DNA from: Anaspis maculata
Lineage: Eukaryota > Arthropoda > Insecta > Coleoptera > Scraptiidae
Length of the DNA stretch: 64,000 nt
Assembly (NCBI GenBank): GCA_949128115.1
Contig: OX421961.1
Span: 120,097,050-120,161,049 of the forward strand
Reading direction: 5' to 3'
A model generated the notes under the pieces. It saw nothing but the letters and a program-made list of their open reading frames with translations, ran no database searches and was not told the DNA's origin. How positions within the stretch are numbered: the stretch's first letter is position 1; each line of letters opens with the position of its first letter. Both the position numbers and the translations under genes were made by a program. This document shows positions 24,701 to 36,700 of the stretch, one piece after another.

Positions 24701-27700
24701 ATTCGGTGCAAGAAAAAGCTTTTGTACCAGCTCTCGCACAATTCTCCAAATGTCTAGCGACTCATTGCTTTGGACGTGTTTTGTTAGAAAAGTCGTATTG
24801 TTTACATTCGTGCCTACAAGTGTTTGTATCCTGAATGAATAATACGATATAATCGAATAATACGAACACTCGAAACAACACACCGCATTGATTTTCATTC
24901 AGGATACAAACATTTGTAGGCACGAATGTAAACAATACGACTTTTCTAACAAAACACGTCCAAAGCAATGAGTCGCTAGACATTTGGAGAATTGTGCGAG
25001 AGCTGGTACAAAAGCTTTTTCTTGCACCGAATAATGGTGCTAGATGCTGAAAAAACGATATTTCGGTACTCAAAATGCCATTTGTTTATGCACGGAGCCA
25101 AAACACACGGTTGCGCAGACTGTTCCTCGGAGTACTCGTTCAAGACCATGCGCAATGATTACTTGAAACGACACCACTTTCGAACGATCGACCGATTTAG
25201 ACGACAAGTTCGAAATGGTGGCAACCGGCTCCATTTCGTTTCGGTGTCTCGAGTGTCCGTTACAGACGAAATACCGAAGAAACTGGAAACCGCACCATTG
25301 TCGGAACACTTCGCGACCCATCGAATCGAGAAGTTCAAGTGTACCAAGTGTTCGTACAGGGCAAAAGTGCTGGGTCACATGATGCAGTTCGGCAGTCGGG
25401 ATGGGACCAGCCGGTTTCAATGTGCGGAGTCTCTTTGTATCTAGTGTTTTGTACACAGACAAACGCGGCAGGCTGTCAAATGTCACATGACACATGTCAA
25501 ATTTCAAATCCATCAACGCTTATGGTGGCGCCCTCACACTCAACCTTTAACTCTCAAACTTATTGCACGTTCTCTATTAGGGAGGGAGTTGGATTGGTGA
25601 AATAAGGGAATCAATTCCAGCAGGCTTATTGCTTGACAGAAATTTACCATTCAGGTGTCCTTCGAAAGCTAGAGGGAGGTGCAGGTACAATTGATCATAA
25701 AAATACTCCAAAATGAAAGAAAAAAACATTTTGAAAAAGTAGATATAGAGAAGTTTTTATGATCAAATCATAGATAACTACCTGTAGCTTTCGAACAAGA
25801 CCTAAATGGTTTTGTGAAGGACTAAGCCCTACTGGAATTGATTCCGTTAACTTCTTATTTCAGCAATCTAAATACATCCATCCTTAACACGACTTCGTGT
25901 GATGGTAAACATATGCAAAATTTTTGTTGTTACGTGCATTTCTGTATATGTACCTCAATTCCATATTTTTAGGGTCAAAAATTACAATGATTTTTGTCAC
26001 GTTACAGGACCGGACATGGTCACCTTGGGCCTGGTAAGCCCGAGCGAGGGCACCCCGCGGGCCGTGCAGCAACCCGCGCACCCCGCCATGGAGTACGACA
26101 TGACCTTCGACGACATTGACGATGAAGAATTGGACTCGTACATTATGTCCGAACACGAATCGTTGAACAAAAAGACCATTTGGCTGCAGAGAAACGCCGC
26201 CTTCTTGGAAGAGCAAAAAAGTAAGCATCCAGATCAAAATAATGTCGTGGCATTCGGTCTGCCGATATCGCCCCTCGTTAACATAATACTAATAATAACG
26301 TAAGCAAGCGTAAATGCCACGAATCGAGAGCCCACACTGAATTTTCATTCAGTTTTTTTCGACGGGGTCGTCGCGGGTCTCTCGTCCTCCTTTCAATTAA
26401 AACCGTATTGACCCGCGCACAGGCCTTATTCTTTTTTTTTGCAAGCCGCCGACTGAAAAAACGAAAGGGCGTCGTACTAATTAGACATACTTAATCATAA
26501 TTTCTGCGACTGGTGGTGGGCTATTTTTGGAACGTTGTCGGCTTAAAAGCCACCGGTTTAACTACACAAAGCGACAAAGCAGAAGCTTTTTTCTTGGTGT
26601 CTTACACGGGGGAGATAATGAAAAAAGTATTTCGCCCTCCATAATCGTTAAATTATGTTATTTACCTACAGCCCACAGTGAAGTTCGTGAAACCGGTGCT
26701 GTGACTCATTCCTGATGCGACTACACACGAATGGGATACGAGCTGGCCAAACTTTTGTACAAACTGCTGTCTTCGTATTATTTTCTGCAGACTTCTGGTG
26801 GCGATCCGCAGCAACTTGGGAGACGAAACAAAAACGACCGGAAATTAGAATGTACGTTTCTCGCAGAAGTAAAGCCCAAAACATTGAAGAACGTTTACGA
26901 TTTGGTGACACGTCAAAAAGGATAGGGCCCACCTCCGATTTCTCGCTGCACAATTTTTTTTCTAAAAAAAAGCAGACACGGGTCGATTTTCTTTTCGAGG
27001 GGGACATATAACTAGCGTATTTCAATCTTCGGTTCCACCCCTCTAGGCAGGGTGACTACCCTTTCAAGAATTTCAAACGGAAATAGGGGTCGAGCTGCAC
27101 ATCAATCCATAAACCCATTTTGAAGTTATTTTTCAAAATCGGGTTCTATTTCCCCTTTTTTGGCGACTTGCATGTGGAAAATCAATTGATTCCATTAATA
27201 AACGTGTTAGATTGGGAGAAAACAGGGACACCAAATTGAAGCAATCATTGGTCGCCCCATGGTTGCAACTAAGCTAGGGTAGAATGTAAATATACCTTCA
27301 CAAAATTTTCAATTACAACAGGAGCGGAAATTAGTAATACCCAATTTGTTAAGACCTTGAATCCTGTTCCGAAATTCAGAATAAGAAATTGAAAATTAGC
27401 CCCAAACCCTTCCTACCCCCTACCCTAACTGAGCTCCAGCCATGGAATGAAAAATTATAATTTGAATTTGGTGTTCATGTTTTCTACCAATCTGAAATGT
27501 TTACTGGAGGGAGCAACTGATTTTTCATATACAATGTTGACGACATAGAAGGAACCATCCGATTTTGAACAATTTATAACTTCGTAATGGATTGTTTGAT
27601 TTCAGTTTTTCAAAAACCTATTGTGGAAGGAATTGAAAGACCTTCAAAATGATGTTCAACCCGACCCCTTGAGAGAGGCCAGTCTCGATAATGCTGGGCA

Positions 27701-30700
27701 TCCAGACTTGACATGGGGAAATTAGACTAGAGCAACAAAGGGCTATGTCGGTGCTGGGGAACGTTGGTTGTACAAAAAAAAAACGAAAAAAAGAGATATT
27801 TTTCGTGACAATCAAACAATGAAAATCTCTCTTTCGCTAAACTTTTTCCCGTTCTTCTCTTTACATTGCCTCTGTTGGAGGTATATGCACGTATATGCAT
27901 TAGTCGAGGAATTTGAAATCGTTCTCGACAGTCGAAAAGTTACCGGGTTTCATAGTCCTTTTTTTTCATCCCGACAACAACTCCATTGTTACTCACGTTA
28001 TTTTTCCGGAAGTATTTTCCATTCATCCCGAAATCAATCCGCCGTGCACAAGTATAGTACAAACATGACACTGCTCAGCGGGAGTCCGGGAGTTTTCCTC
28101 TCGGTTTTCCCCCCACCTACCCACTCCATTTAACACAAATTGAAAATTCCACACGGTCGATTTGTTTTTATATTAGTCACGAATCAAACGTCGGCGCCTG
28201 TGGCGTTTTTATAAAATTCGATCTCGTGTGAATATAATTTTAGAATAGGCGCCCTTGTCGGAAGTTTGATTCGGGTTAAAACGGGAAATACCTCCATCCC
28301 GCTTAATTGAGGGAGAGTGGGGAGCGAAATTGAAAGGTTGCGTGTTTATTATTCCAAAACAACTCGTATCATTGGCAGAATAAACCTGGTTTGTTCAACT
28401 ACTGGAAATTGGCATTACCGAGGGCTTTTGCTTTAGAATGAACGGCATTCCGGACCGACCTGTTGGTTTTGATAAACGTGCTCAACTTTGTATTCGATAT
28501 ATCTAATGCAGAATGCACTATTTCAGAAAACATAGTCTTACCTGTTTTCGCAAGTGTTTACACAATTTAAACAATCAACAATTTGCTATATTATTGTGGT
28601 TGCATTTTTAATAACAATGCAGAACCTCATATTAATTATTTATGTGTTATTGTTCAGGTGCAGTAGATGAGTGTTTTTATTCGCGAAAGAAAAGTTCGAG
28701 AAAAATTCATTGTAGTAAATGCGGCAGTTGATCAATAATATTGAAGAATGTTGTCACATGAGGTAATTCTTCACATTTCTGTGGGAAAACTTGATGGTGC
28801 CGTCAATCCTGTCCGTGTAAAACAAGAAAACAATATCAGCACAATGCACAATAGATAATAATATTGTAGTACCTACACTGGCTGCCAAAAGATCAGCGGT
28901 ATCTGTCATAACTTATCAGTTTCACCTTCCTGGCCCCCGCCAACATGAAAGGGGAAGTATAGTGATCGTGAAGAACTGAGATTTCGACGGATAGCTATAT
29001 CTATTTTAAGGTCCCCCAAGACGGTTTAAAACCATTTTTAGATTGATATATGTCTGTCTGTCTATCTGTGTGTAGTCTTCCACAATAACTGCCAAACCGT
29101 TTAAATCAGCTGATTAAACAAAAATATCAAAAAATGACAGGCGATGTTTCTCACAGAACCGAACTATTCTGTATCGCATAACATGCCCGTTCGCAAACAT
29201 TTTTCGTTGCGGAACGTGAATGGCTATTCTGTAAATCGAAATCGTTGCGGAACGTTCGTTAGAGTAACATATTTTCCGTTTACCAACATAATTTTCGTTG
29301 CTGAACGATATTGTCAATTCTATATGCCAAAGGATCCCGTTGGAAAGAAGGTACACGGTGTTCACGAATAAATTATACCCCCCTCTTTTTTCCGGAGACA
29401 TTCCAATAAACAATTTCAAAAATGAAAAACGATCCTTGAACGATTATTTCCATAGGTTTCGAATCTGTCCACAAACATTTTCTGTGATATGTCACTTACC
29501 GTAAGCATTATCGAAATTTTTTCTCCAATTGGACACCCTGTAGTTTGATATGGAAATCGATCTCGCTTTTCATCCTGATTATAATAAGCGGCCAGATTTG
29601 AGCTAGTGGTTGGCGGTAGTCATCTCGGAAAGTTTGAATTTCAAAAAAGAGGAACTTTTTGAAAGTGAAATAGTGAGCACAATGATTTTTGTCCTTGTCT
29701 GTAACTTCTGTGATTCTATTTTTTCGTCGGGGGTGGCGTATGGGGGGCGGCGGTGGTTGAAACTATTTTTTCAGTAACGGTAGAGAAGTAGGGAACACGA
29801 TGATTCTTATCACGTGTCTGTCACTTCTGAGGTTATATTTTTTCGTCGGTGCCGGCGTTTGGGGGGAGGGGGGCGGTGGCGGCTGAAACCATTTTTCTTG
29901 CGATGTCGAATGGGCAGGAAACACGATAGTTTTTGTCCGGTTTCCATCCGGCGGTGTATGGGGGCGGCGACTTGAACTATTTTTTCTGTGATGGCGAATG
30001 GACCGGGAACACAATGATTTTTCCCCTGTAGCTGTAACTACTTTGTTTCTGTTTTTTTCGCCGGTGACGGCGTGTGGGGACGGCATCGGTTGAAACTATT
30101 TTTCCTGTAAGGGCAAAGGTGCAAGACACACGATGATTTTTGTCACGTGTCTGTAGTTTCTGAGGTTCTATTTTTTCGTCTGGGGCGGCGTATGAGGGGT
30201 GGCGGCGGCTGAACCTATTTTTTCAGTAATGGTAAACGGTAGAAAACACGATGATTTTTTTCACATGTATACAGGGTGGTGAAAATTTCGATGCTCACCA
30301 TTGGTATCTTGGAAACGGTAAGAGATACGAGGTCGGTTAAATTAGAAAAAAGTTGCGCATTTTTGTGGGGATTGCGAATCTGAAAAGACACTTTCTATAT
30401 TTTAATTGGTTCCCGATTTATCACGAAAAAACTGAAAATTCTGATCTCAGAAATAATTTTTTATCTTTCCAACCATTCAACCTATTTTGATCAAACTTAG
30501 TAGTTTTAGGTTTTTGACCACTCCGAGTCGAATAACGTGGACAGAAATTTTTCAGGCCTTCTAGATTTCAAATTATGATAGTCAACTTTTCTTTTTCTCA
30601 TGGCCGCCATATTGGATTTTTGCACTAATAGATAGAGAAAAAAATAAGTTTTTCGAATTAGTACCCAACATGTTCTTTTTATGACATTTTCAGCGTCAAA

Positions 30701-33700
30701 TTTCGATTTTTTCGTAAATTATTGACAAAATCGGGAATGCTTAGAAAAACAATTAAAATATTGTCTATAGCAACAACAAAAAAGTGGCAGATTGTGTGCA
30801 ATTGACGTATATATATGCCGATCACGTTTTAAATTCAGTAGAAATTGAAACGCGGTTGGCCATGTTCCCTAGGGTGTAACGGACGCTGACAGACCAAGTT
30901 ACGTGAAAACGGGCTTTTTGTGGCGAAGTCCAGTGAGGTTATAAAATTTTGACATGAAATGCCAATTCTGGCGTCTCCTTGCATCATATTCCGCTACAGT
31001 GTTGCCTTGGCTGTTATGACTGTTATCTTGTCAGAATGGCAGGTAAGTGACAGAGTGCCGAACCGTTCTAGGCTTTAGACACTAGGCCTTCATTTCTGAC
31101 CATACATTAGAACAGTTTTCTCAACCTAGTATATGATATGATGGTATATTATGATTCACTATTTTATTCAAAAAAACGTTTCACCAGTCGCCCATTTAAA
31201 CTGGAGAAAGTCTATCAAAATCAAGACGTCTTGAGCGTTCATACAATCTTGCAACAGCGCTGTACTCGATTGACAATACGAATTCAAGGTCATCTGGGGA
31301 AATCTTGATCCAACATTACAAATTTGAGCATCCCCAAATATCGCAGAATTGCCAACTTGGCGTGCAAAAATTACCGTTCTAGTGCTGAATTTAAAAGCTG
31401 ATCGGCATATAACTTCTTAATCGTCTTTTGTGCTTGTTTGTACCGAGAGTTCATAAATTAAATGGGTCAAGAGTGTCTGTTCGTTAAAAAACGTTTGTCG
31501 GAACTAGCATCGTTCTTGTTAAAGTTTTACAAATTCATTACAAAAGGAGTAATGAGGAGGATTACCCTAGTTTTGACAGACGTTTTTGAATTCACAGGCA
31601 CCCTTGACTCATAACTCTCGGTACAAACAAGCACAAAACACGATTAATGGCGGCTTTACAGAACTTCGTTTGTCGCCGGCGACAGTGTCGCTGGCCAATA
31701 GGATTCGATCTGCCTGTACTTCCCTACCTCCCTCCATAATTTTCGCGACACGAGTTTCTGTCGTCGTGTCGTTCAAATTATTCAACTACAGTGGAGTGGG
31801 GGACTGTCGCCGGCGACAACCGAAGTTCTGTAAAGCCGCCATAAGAAGTTAGATACGTCAATTGTACACAATCTGTCACTTTTTATTGTTGCTATTGATA
31901 ATATTTCAATTGTTTTCCAAAGCATTCCCGATTTTTTCAATAATTTACAAAAATTTCGGAATTTCACGCTAAAAATGTCATAAAAAGAACATGTTTAGTA
32001 CTAATTTGGGAAGCTAATTTTTTTTCTATCTATTAGTGCAAAAATGCAAAATGGCGGCCATGAGAAAAAAAGAGTTGACTATCCTAATTTGAAATCTAGA
32101 AGGCCTGGAAAATTTATGTCAACGTTATTCGACTTGGAGTGATCAAAAACCTAAAACTACTAAGTTTGATTGAAATAGCTTGAATGCTTAGGAAGATAGA
32201 AAATAATTTCTGGAATCAGAATTTTCAGTTTTTTCGTGATAAATCGGGAGCCAATTGAAATATTCGAAGTTTCTTTTCAGATTCTCAATCGCCACAAAAA
32301 TGCGCAACTTTTTCCTAATTTAACCGACCTCGTATCTCTTACCGTTTCGAAGATACCAATGGTGAGCATCGAAATTTTCACCACCCTGTATAACTTCTGA
32401 GGTTTTGCTTTTTCGTCGGGGGCGGCGTTTGGGGTGGTGGTGGCAGCAGAAAACCATTTTTCCCGCGACGTCGATTGGACAGGAAACACGATATAGTGTT
32501 TGTGTTCGATGTCATTAACCTTTTTGGTTTTGTTTCTTTTTCGTGTGGGGCAGCGTATAGAGGCGGCGGGCGGCTCAAACTATTGTGATTTCGAATGGGT
32601 CGGGAACACAATGTTTTTCCTGGGCTTTTTGATTATGTAATTTTTGTCGGGGGCGGTGTGTGGGGACAGCGAACCTCAACTTTTGAAAAAAAGAAGATTC
32701 TTCAATATTACAATATTTCATAAAACTTCAACAATTTCTTCATAGGTGCTTTCAATTAATAACCTCTCAAGTATGATATATCTTTTTATAATCAGGATTA
32801 AAACGGAATCGATTCTCATATTAAAATTAAGGTGTCCAATTGGAGAGGAATTTTCGATGGTTCATCCTGTAAGCCATAATCACACAACAGTAGACAGATT
32901 TGAAACCCATAGAAAAAAATCACGTTTCCCCGTCAATTTTGAGCTAACAGCTGACAGGCTAGCTGAACGCTGATTGGTCACAATGGTTTTACTATCCAAG
33001 GAGTAACACAAAGTTTTCGTTACGGATTTGCTAAGGTCGGGCTCTCAACAGATTTGTTACAGAATAGGCATGGGACGAGTTTCTGTTAGAGAGTCGTTAA
33101 GAAACATATCGTTTCGTTCGCGAACATGAAAATAGAGCATAGGCCGGTAAGTTCTTGAAAAACAGTATTCAAAACATTTGAATATATTCCCCCAACTGTC
33201 ATCTTTCAAAAATAAAAAAAATTAAAACCTACACATCTAATAACTCAGAAACTGCGCAATAAATTTGAACCGAACTTTGCAGAAAACAACACAACCAACT
33301 AATAAAATTTAGTCCGCAGTCGAAGTTTTCTATCATTTAGTCGAGCGCTACGAATTTTCAAATTGTTGCCTGGCCGCTACCACTTGGGACGGCCGTTCAT
33401 CCGGTTTTTGGCCCAGACGATTCGCGTCCGGTGCTTAACTCACCTCGGGCGACATTTCCTGCTGAGGGATCGACTTCCTCCGAGAAATTCCGACTGATAT
33501 CGAAAGTGGGTAGCATTGGTCATTGCGCAGGCCCATTTTCAAATGTGACACTGTTTCGCTTTTCCTGCTTTTTTCCCCCAAAACGCAACTTGCACATTTC
33601 ATGAATTTGAAAAAAACTGCAGTGGAAACTTCATCCTGTGGAAAGCTCCACGAAATCTTGATTTTAGGTGTCGACGTACACTGCGAATCGTAGTTGGAGA

Positions 33701-36700
33701 GGAGGAAAAATTGAAATAATTCTCCAACAGTTCTCGAATTTTCCCGACTGGAGGAAATGCACAGCAACTATTTTATCCCCGAGCCGATTTACACCAAACA
33801 AAATTCAAAATGAAGCCAAATTTGTTTGACGTTTTTTACAATAATTGCAAAATTTGGGAAATGTTCCGGGTTTTCGCCAAAAAGTCAAGTTTCCACAATT
33901 TTCCATTTTTTCCAAGACTTAGCTTTGTCTGTGAAAAACAACAATTATTGTCCATGCTCACCCCGCACCTTCCCTATGAAAAAGTTGTTTCGAAGAATTT
34001 GGCTGGAATTTGGAATTTTCCTTACTTCGTTAGTTGGAAAACTGAGTTTTCTCAGAGCCCGGACCGAGGCCCGGACTGAAGGTCCAACATTCAATACATA
34101 TTCGATATCCTCTCAGCAGTACGTATACTATAGTATATTAGTCAACAAGCTGGTAATGACTGCTTCTCACTCATGAGGATGCAGTTTGCCGACACGAGCC
34201 TTGGCGAGTGTCGTAAAGCATCCGAATGAGTAATAGAACAATGGTAATAGCCATCACCCGCGAGTAGAATACTATGCTTTATCCAGTCTTATTGAAAAAT
34301 TCAGGCATGTATGCGCGTGATAATGCGTGCATTATTCATTAGGATTCCATAAAATTAATATTCACTTGGTGGTCATGAAATAGGGATTTTTCTGCCAATT
34401 TTTTCAAACCAACTTCCAATTTTATCGGGTTTCCCGGGAAAAGTTATACTTACCTGCACAAAAAATTGTTTTTCAATCCTACAATCCAATCGCAACTTTC
34501 CTCCTGAAGGTACGCTTGGATTAAAATCATTGATTATGGGGCTGGATACCGCTGGGAAAGTATTGTGTCGCCCACAACAGATTTTTTTTTAAATTGAAAT
34601 AGGTAGATTCCAAACAAGTTTTTCTATATTTTGATGTATATTGTCTCCATGACTCTTGTAGTGGAATTGTTCTTGCATAATTGGAGTAAATGTAGCTTTC
34701 AGTCTTTCCACAAGGTTTTATTTTTGCTAAAAGGTTGCCGACCGGTTTCGCTAGGCTAGCTAGCATCGAGTTTTTCTATACTTCATTAATCATGATCTTA
34801 TTGTTCATATCGTAAAATAAGCGCGTCAATTTTTTTTGTCATTTTCTAAACATGGTTATTCTCTAAAAAAAAAAAAGAATTTTCTCCTACGTCCCTCGAT
34901 CAACCTCGGACACTAATCAAAAGTGACCTACGTTGTAAAATTTTTGGGCCTTTAATTTCAAATTACTTTTGAAGTTGTCAAGGCGAATTTCCATGTGCAA
35001 AATAGTCTCAATTTTTTCCGAATATTCGCATATGGGAGTTCGCCTCAATTCGAGACCTCAAATCTCGTGAAAGCTGTCGTTGATTGTTTTTTAAACCGTT
35101 TTTCGGAGCCCCTACGACATTCAGCCAAAGAGATTCGACAAAAAAATTCATCTGTCGCGCACTGGAGCCTCTTCACGCGAAATGTTCCTTCAGCTTTTTT
35201 TGGACAGCAAAAAATCACATAAAAAACATGTGAGCTCCCCGATGGCTGTAGTATTCCATTTCATTTTCTCCCGAGACGCGTGGAAGACCTCATTACGCCC
35301 CCCGTGATTGCGATCTGGGAAAACCGTGGAAAAAAATCTGTTGTGGCACCGCAATACCTTCCCGACCGTTTTATGGATTTTTTTCCGAGACGTCCCTTCG
35401 AGTTGGAAATTGGAATTTTAAAGCAAGATTGAAAAAATCACATCATCTTCATAATAAAACAGAAGATTGAAAAAAATCTACAGTTTTCCCCGCCAAATGC
35501 ACGTCTGGTTCGGCCGCTCCTAGCCAAGTGCAGATCGAGAAAAACTTTGAAAACTTGTAACAAATTATGGAAAATCGCGACTGCCAACTACAACTCGGGA
35601 AACAAAACTGTTGGGAAATGCTTGAGAACCAATTATCAATTATTAAAAAGGGCACTTTTTCCAGGAAGGAAAACTCGAGAACCGTGCCTCCGACTTTGAA
35701 AATTTCCGCAACGAAAATTACTTCAATCTTCTCTCTCCAACTAGGATTCGGGACATGTAGATTGTAGATTGTAGGTACCTCAAATGAATATTTCGTGAGG
35801 CTTGTCACTAGTTGTAATTTGCACTGCAGTTTTTTTTTTAATTTATTAATTGTGCAAGTTTGATTTTGAAAAAATCACCACCGAAAACCGAAGCCGATGG
35901 AATTTAAAAATGGATCTACGCGTCGCAGAATATATTTTCGATAGCAGCCGGAATTGTTTGAAAGATGAGCCGATAGTTCCTGTTCCTATACATAGTGTTC
36001 TAAACGCATGTGCAACTTTCGATTAGGCAACTTGTGCTACATTCGAACAAACTGGAAAATCTGTGTACAATACGTTGGAAAACGTTGCGTTTCTTATCAA
36101 ATGAGCTGTTTTTAGTGTGAAATAGTTATTGAAAAGCTAAATGGTGAATACTATACGAGAAGGTTCAGTGAGCGATCAGGCCTTTTTGTATTATTTTATC
36201 ATCAGGTTAAGCAACCAATGTTACATCCGAACATCCTGAACTGACAGTACTGTACTGACACACGTGCCATAAACGAATAAACCATGTAAAAAATTGAACC
36301 ATGTAGTCAATTATTGTTTACCTTAAATCGACGGACACTTTTCTCTGATGTATGTACAGTGGAAGTCGCTTATAACGACGATGAAGGGACTGCCCAATTC
36401 CCGTCGTTATATAAGGACGTCCGTCGTTACATCCGTCCGATTTTTTTTTATGATGGGTTGAAGTACATAAGTTTGTCTTTACATTTTATTGCAGGTATTC
36501 AGAGATATACTCACAAAGATACGAAAAAACAAGGAATAAACACACAAACAGGTAAACGGCTCCGTGGCACAGGTGGTTGCGTGGCTTCCTGCGGCCGCGA
36601 GATCTCCGGGTTCGATTCCCGAAAAAAGTCTGACTGTTTGTAATGTCCAATTTGCAACTTTTCCAGATGATAGTATCAGTTTATAAAGGCGAAAACTCCG

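Larger units (their letters stand above)
30272..32388. mobile_element. palindromic mariner-type element with two nested MITEs
   Basis: The ends CAGGGTGGTGAAAATTTCGA are inverted and flanked by TA (30270-30271, 32389-32390). The arms match through GATACGAGGTCGGTTAAATT, AACCTAAAACTACTAAGTTT-type sequence, ATGGCGGCCAT and CAATTGACGTAT. They continue to the centre near 31520 (TTTGTACCGAGAGTT...AACTCTCGGTACAAA) once two insertions are removed: about 30814-31410 and 31648-31841. The original length was about 1.3 kb, almost wholly palindromic. Confidence 0.82.
29660..32700 (+). repeat. about 120-bp satellite array, split by insertion
   Basis: Units recur at 29674, 29796, 29920, 30007, 30124 and 30243, then after the insertion at 32480 and 32597. 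Each has ACACGATGATTTTTGTC, TTCTGAGGTT, TTTTTTCGTCGG and a G-rich block (GGCGGCG-type), and spacing is mostly 117-124 bp. The array is interrupted by the element at 30272-32388, whose TA target lies inside one unit. G-runs such as that at 29858-29880 are strongly strand-biased. Confidence 0.75.
29164..33135. mobile_element. large inverted-repeat element housing a satellite
   Basis: Both ends carry two copies of CTATTCTG-type sequence about 60 bp apart. Inner inverted matches include TCTCCAATTGGACACC (29530 versus 32832 region) and ATCCTGATTATAA (29570 versus 32790). The arms (about 29164-29596 and 32785-33135) enclose a roughly 120-bp tandem array, itself invaded by a palindrome. The terminus matches the MITE at 20996. 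No coding region and no clear target duplication. Confidence 0.6.

Noticed and set aside
27768..28133. 121-residue + frame
   Set aside because: Low-complexity, phenylalanine/serine-rich translation with no domain, no coding bias and no splice context.
29150..33150. Helitron or Polinton explanation for the large inverted-repeat element
   Set aside because: No Rep/helicase, polymerase B or integrase coding sequence, no 3' CTRR end and no 6-bp duplication.
33435..33767. Possible minus-strand exon ending GAG/GTGAGT near 33440 ([14 protein letters not shown])
   Set aside because: Good donor site, but no partner exon, acceptor evidence or homology could be found in the surrounding intron.
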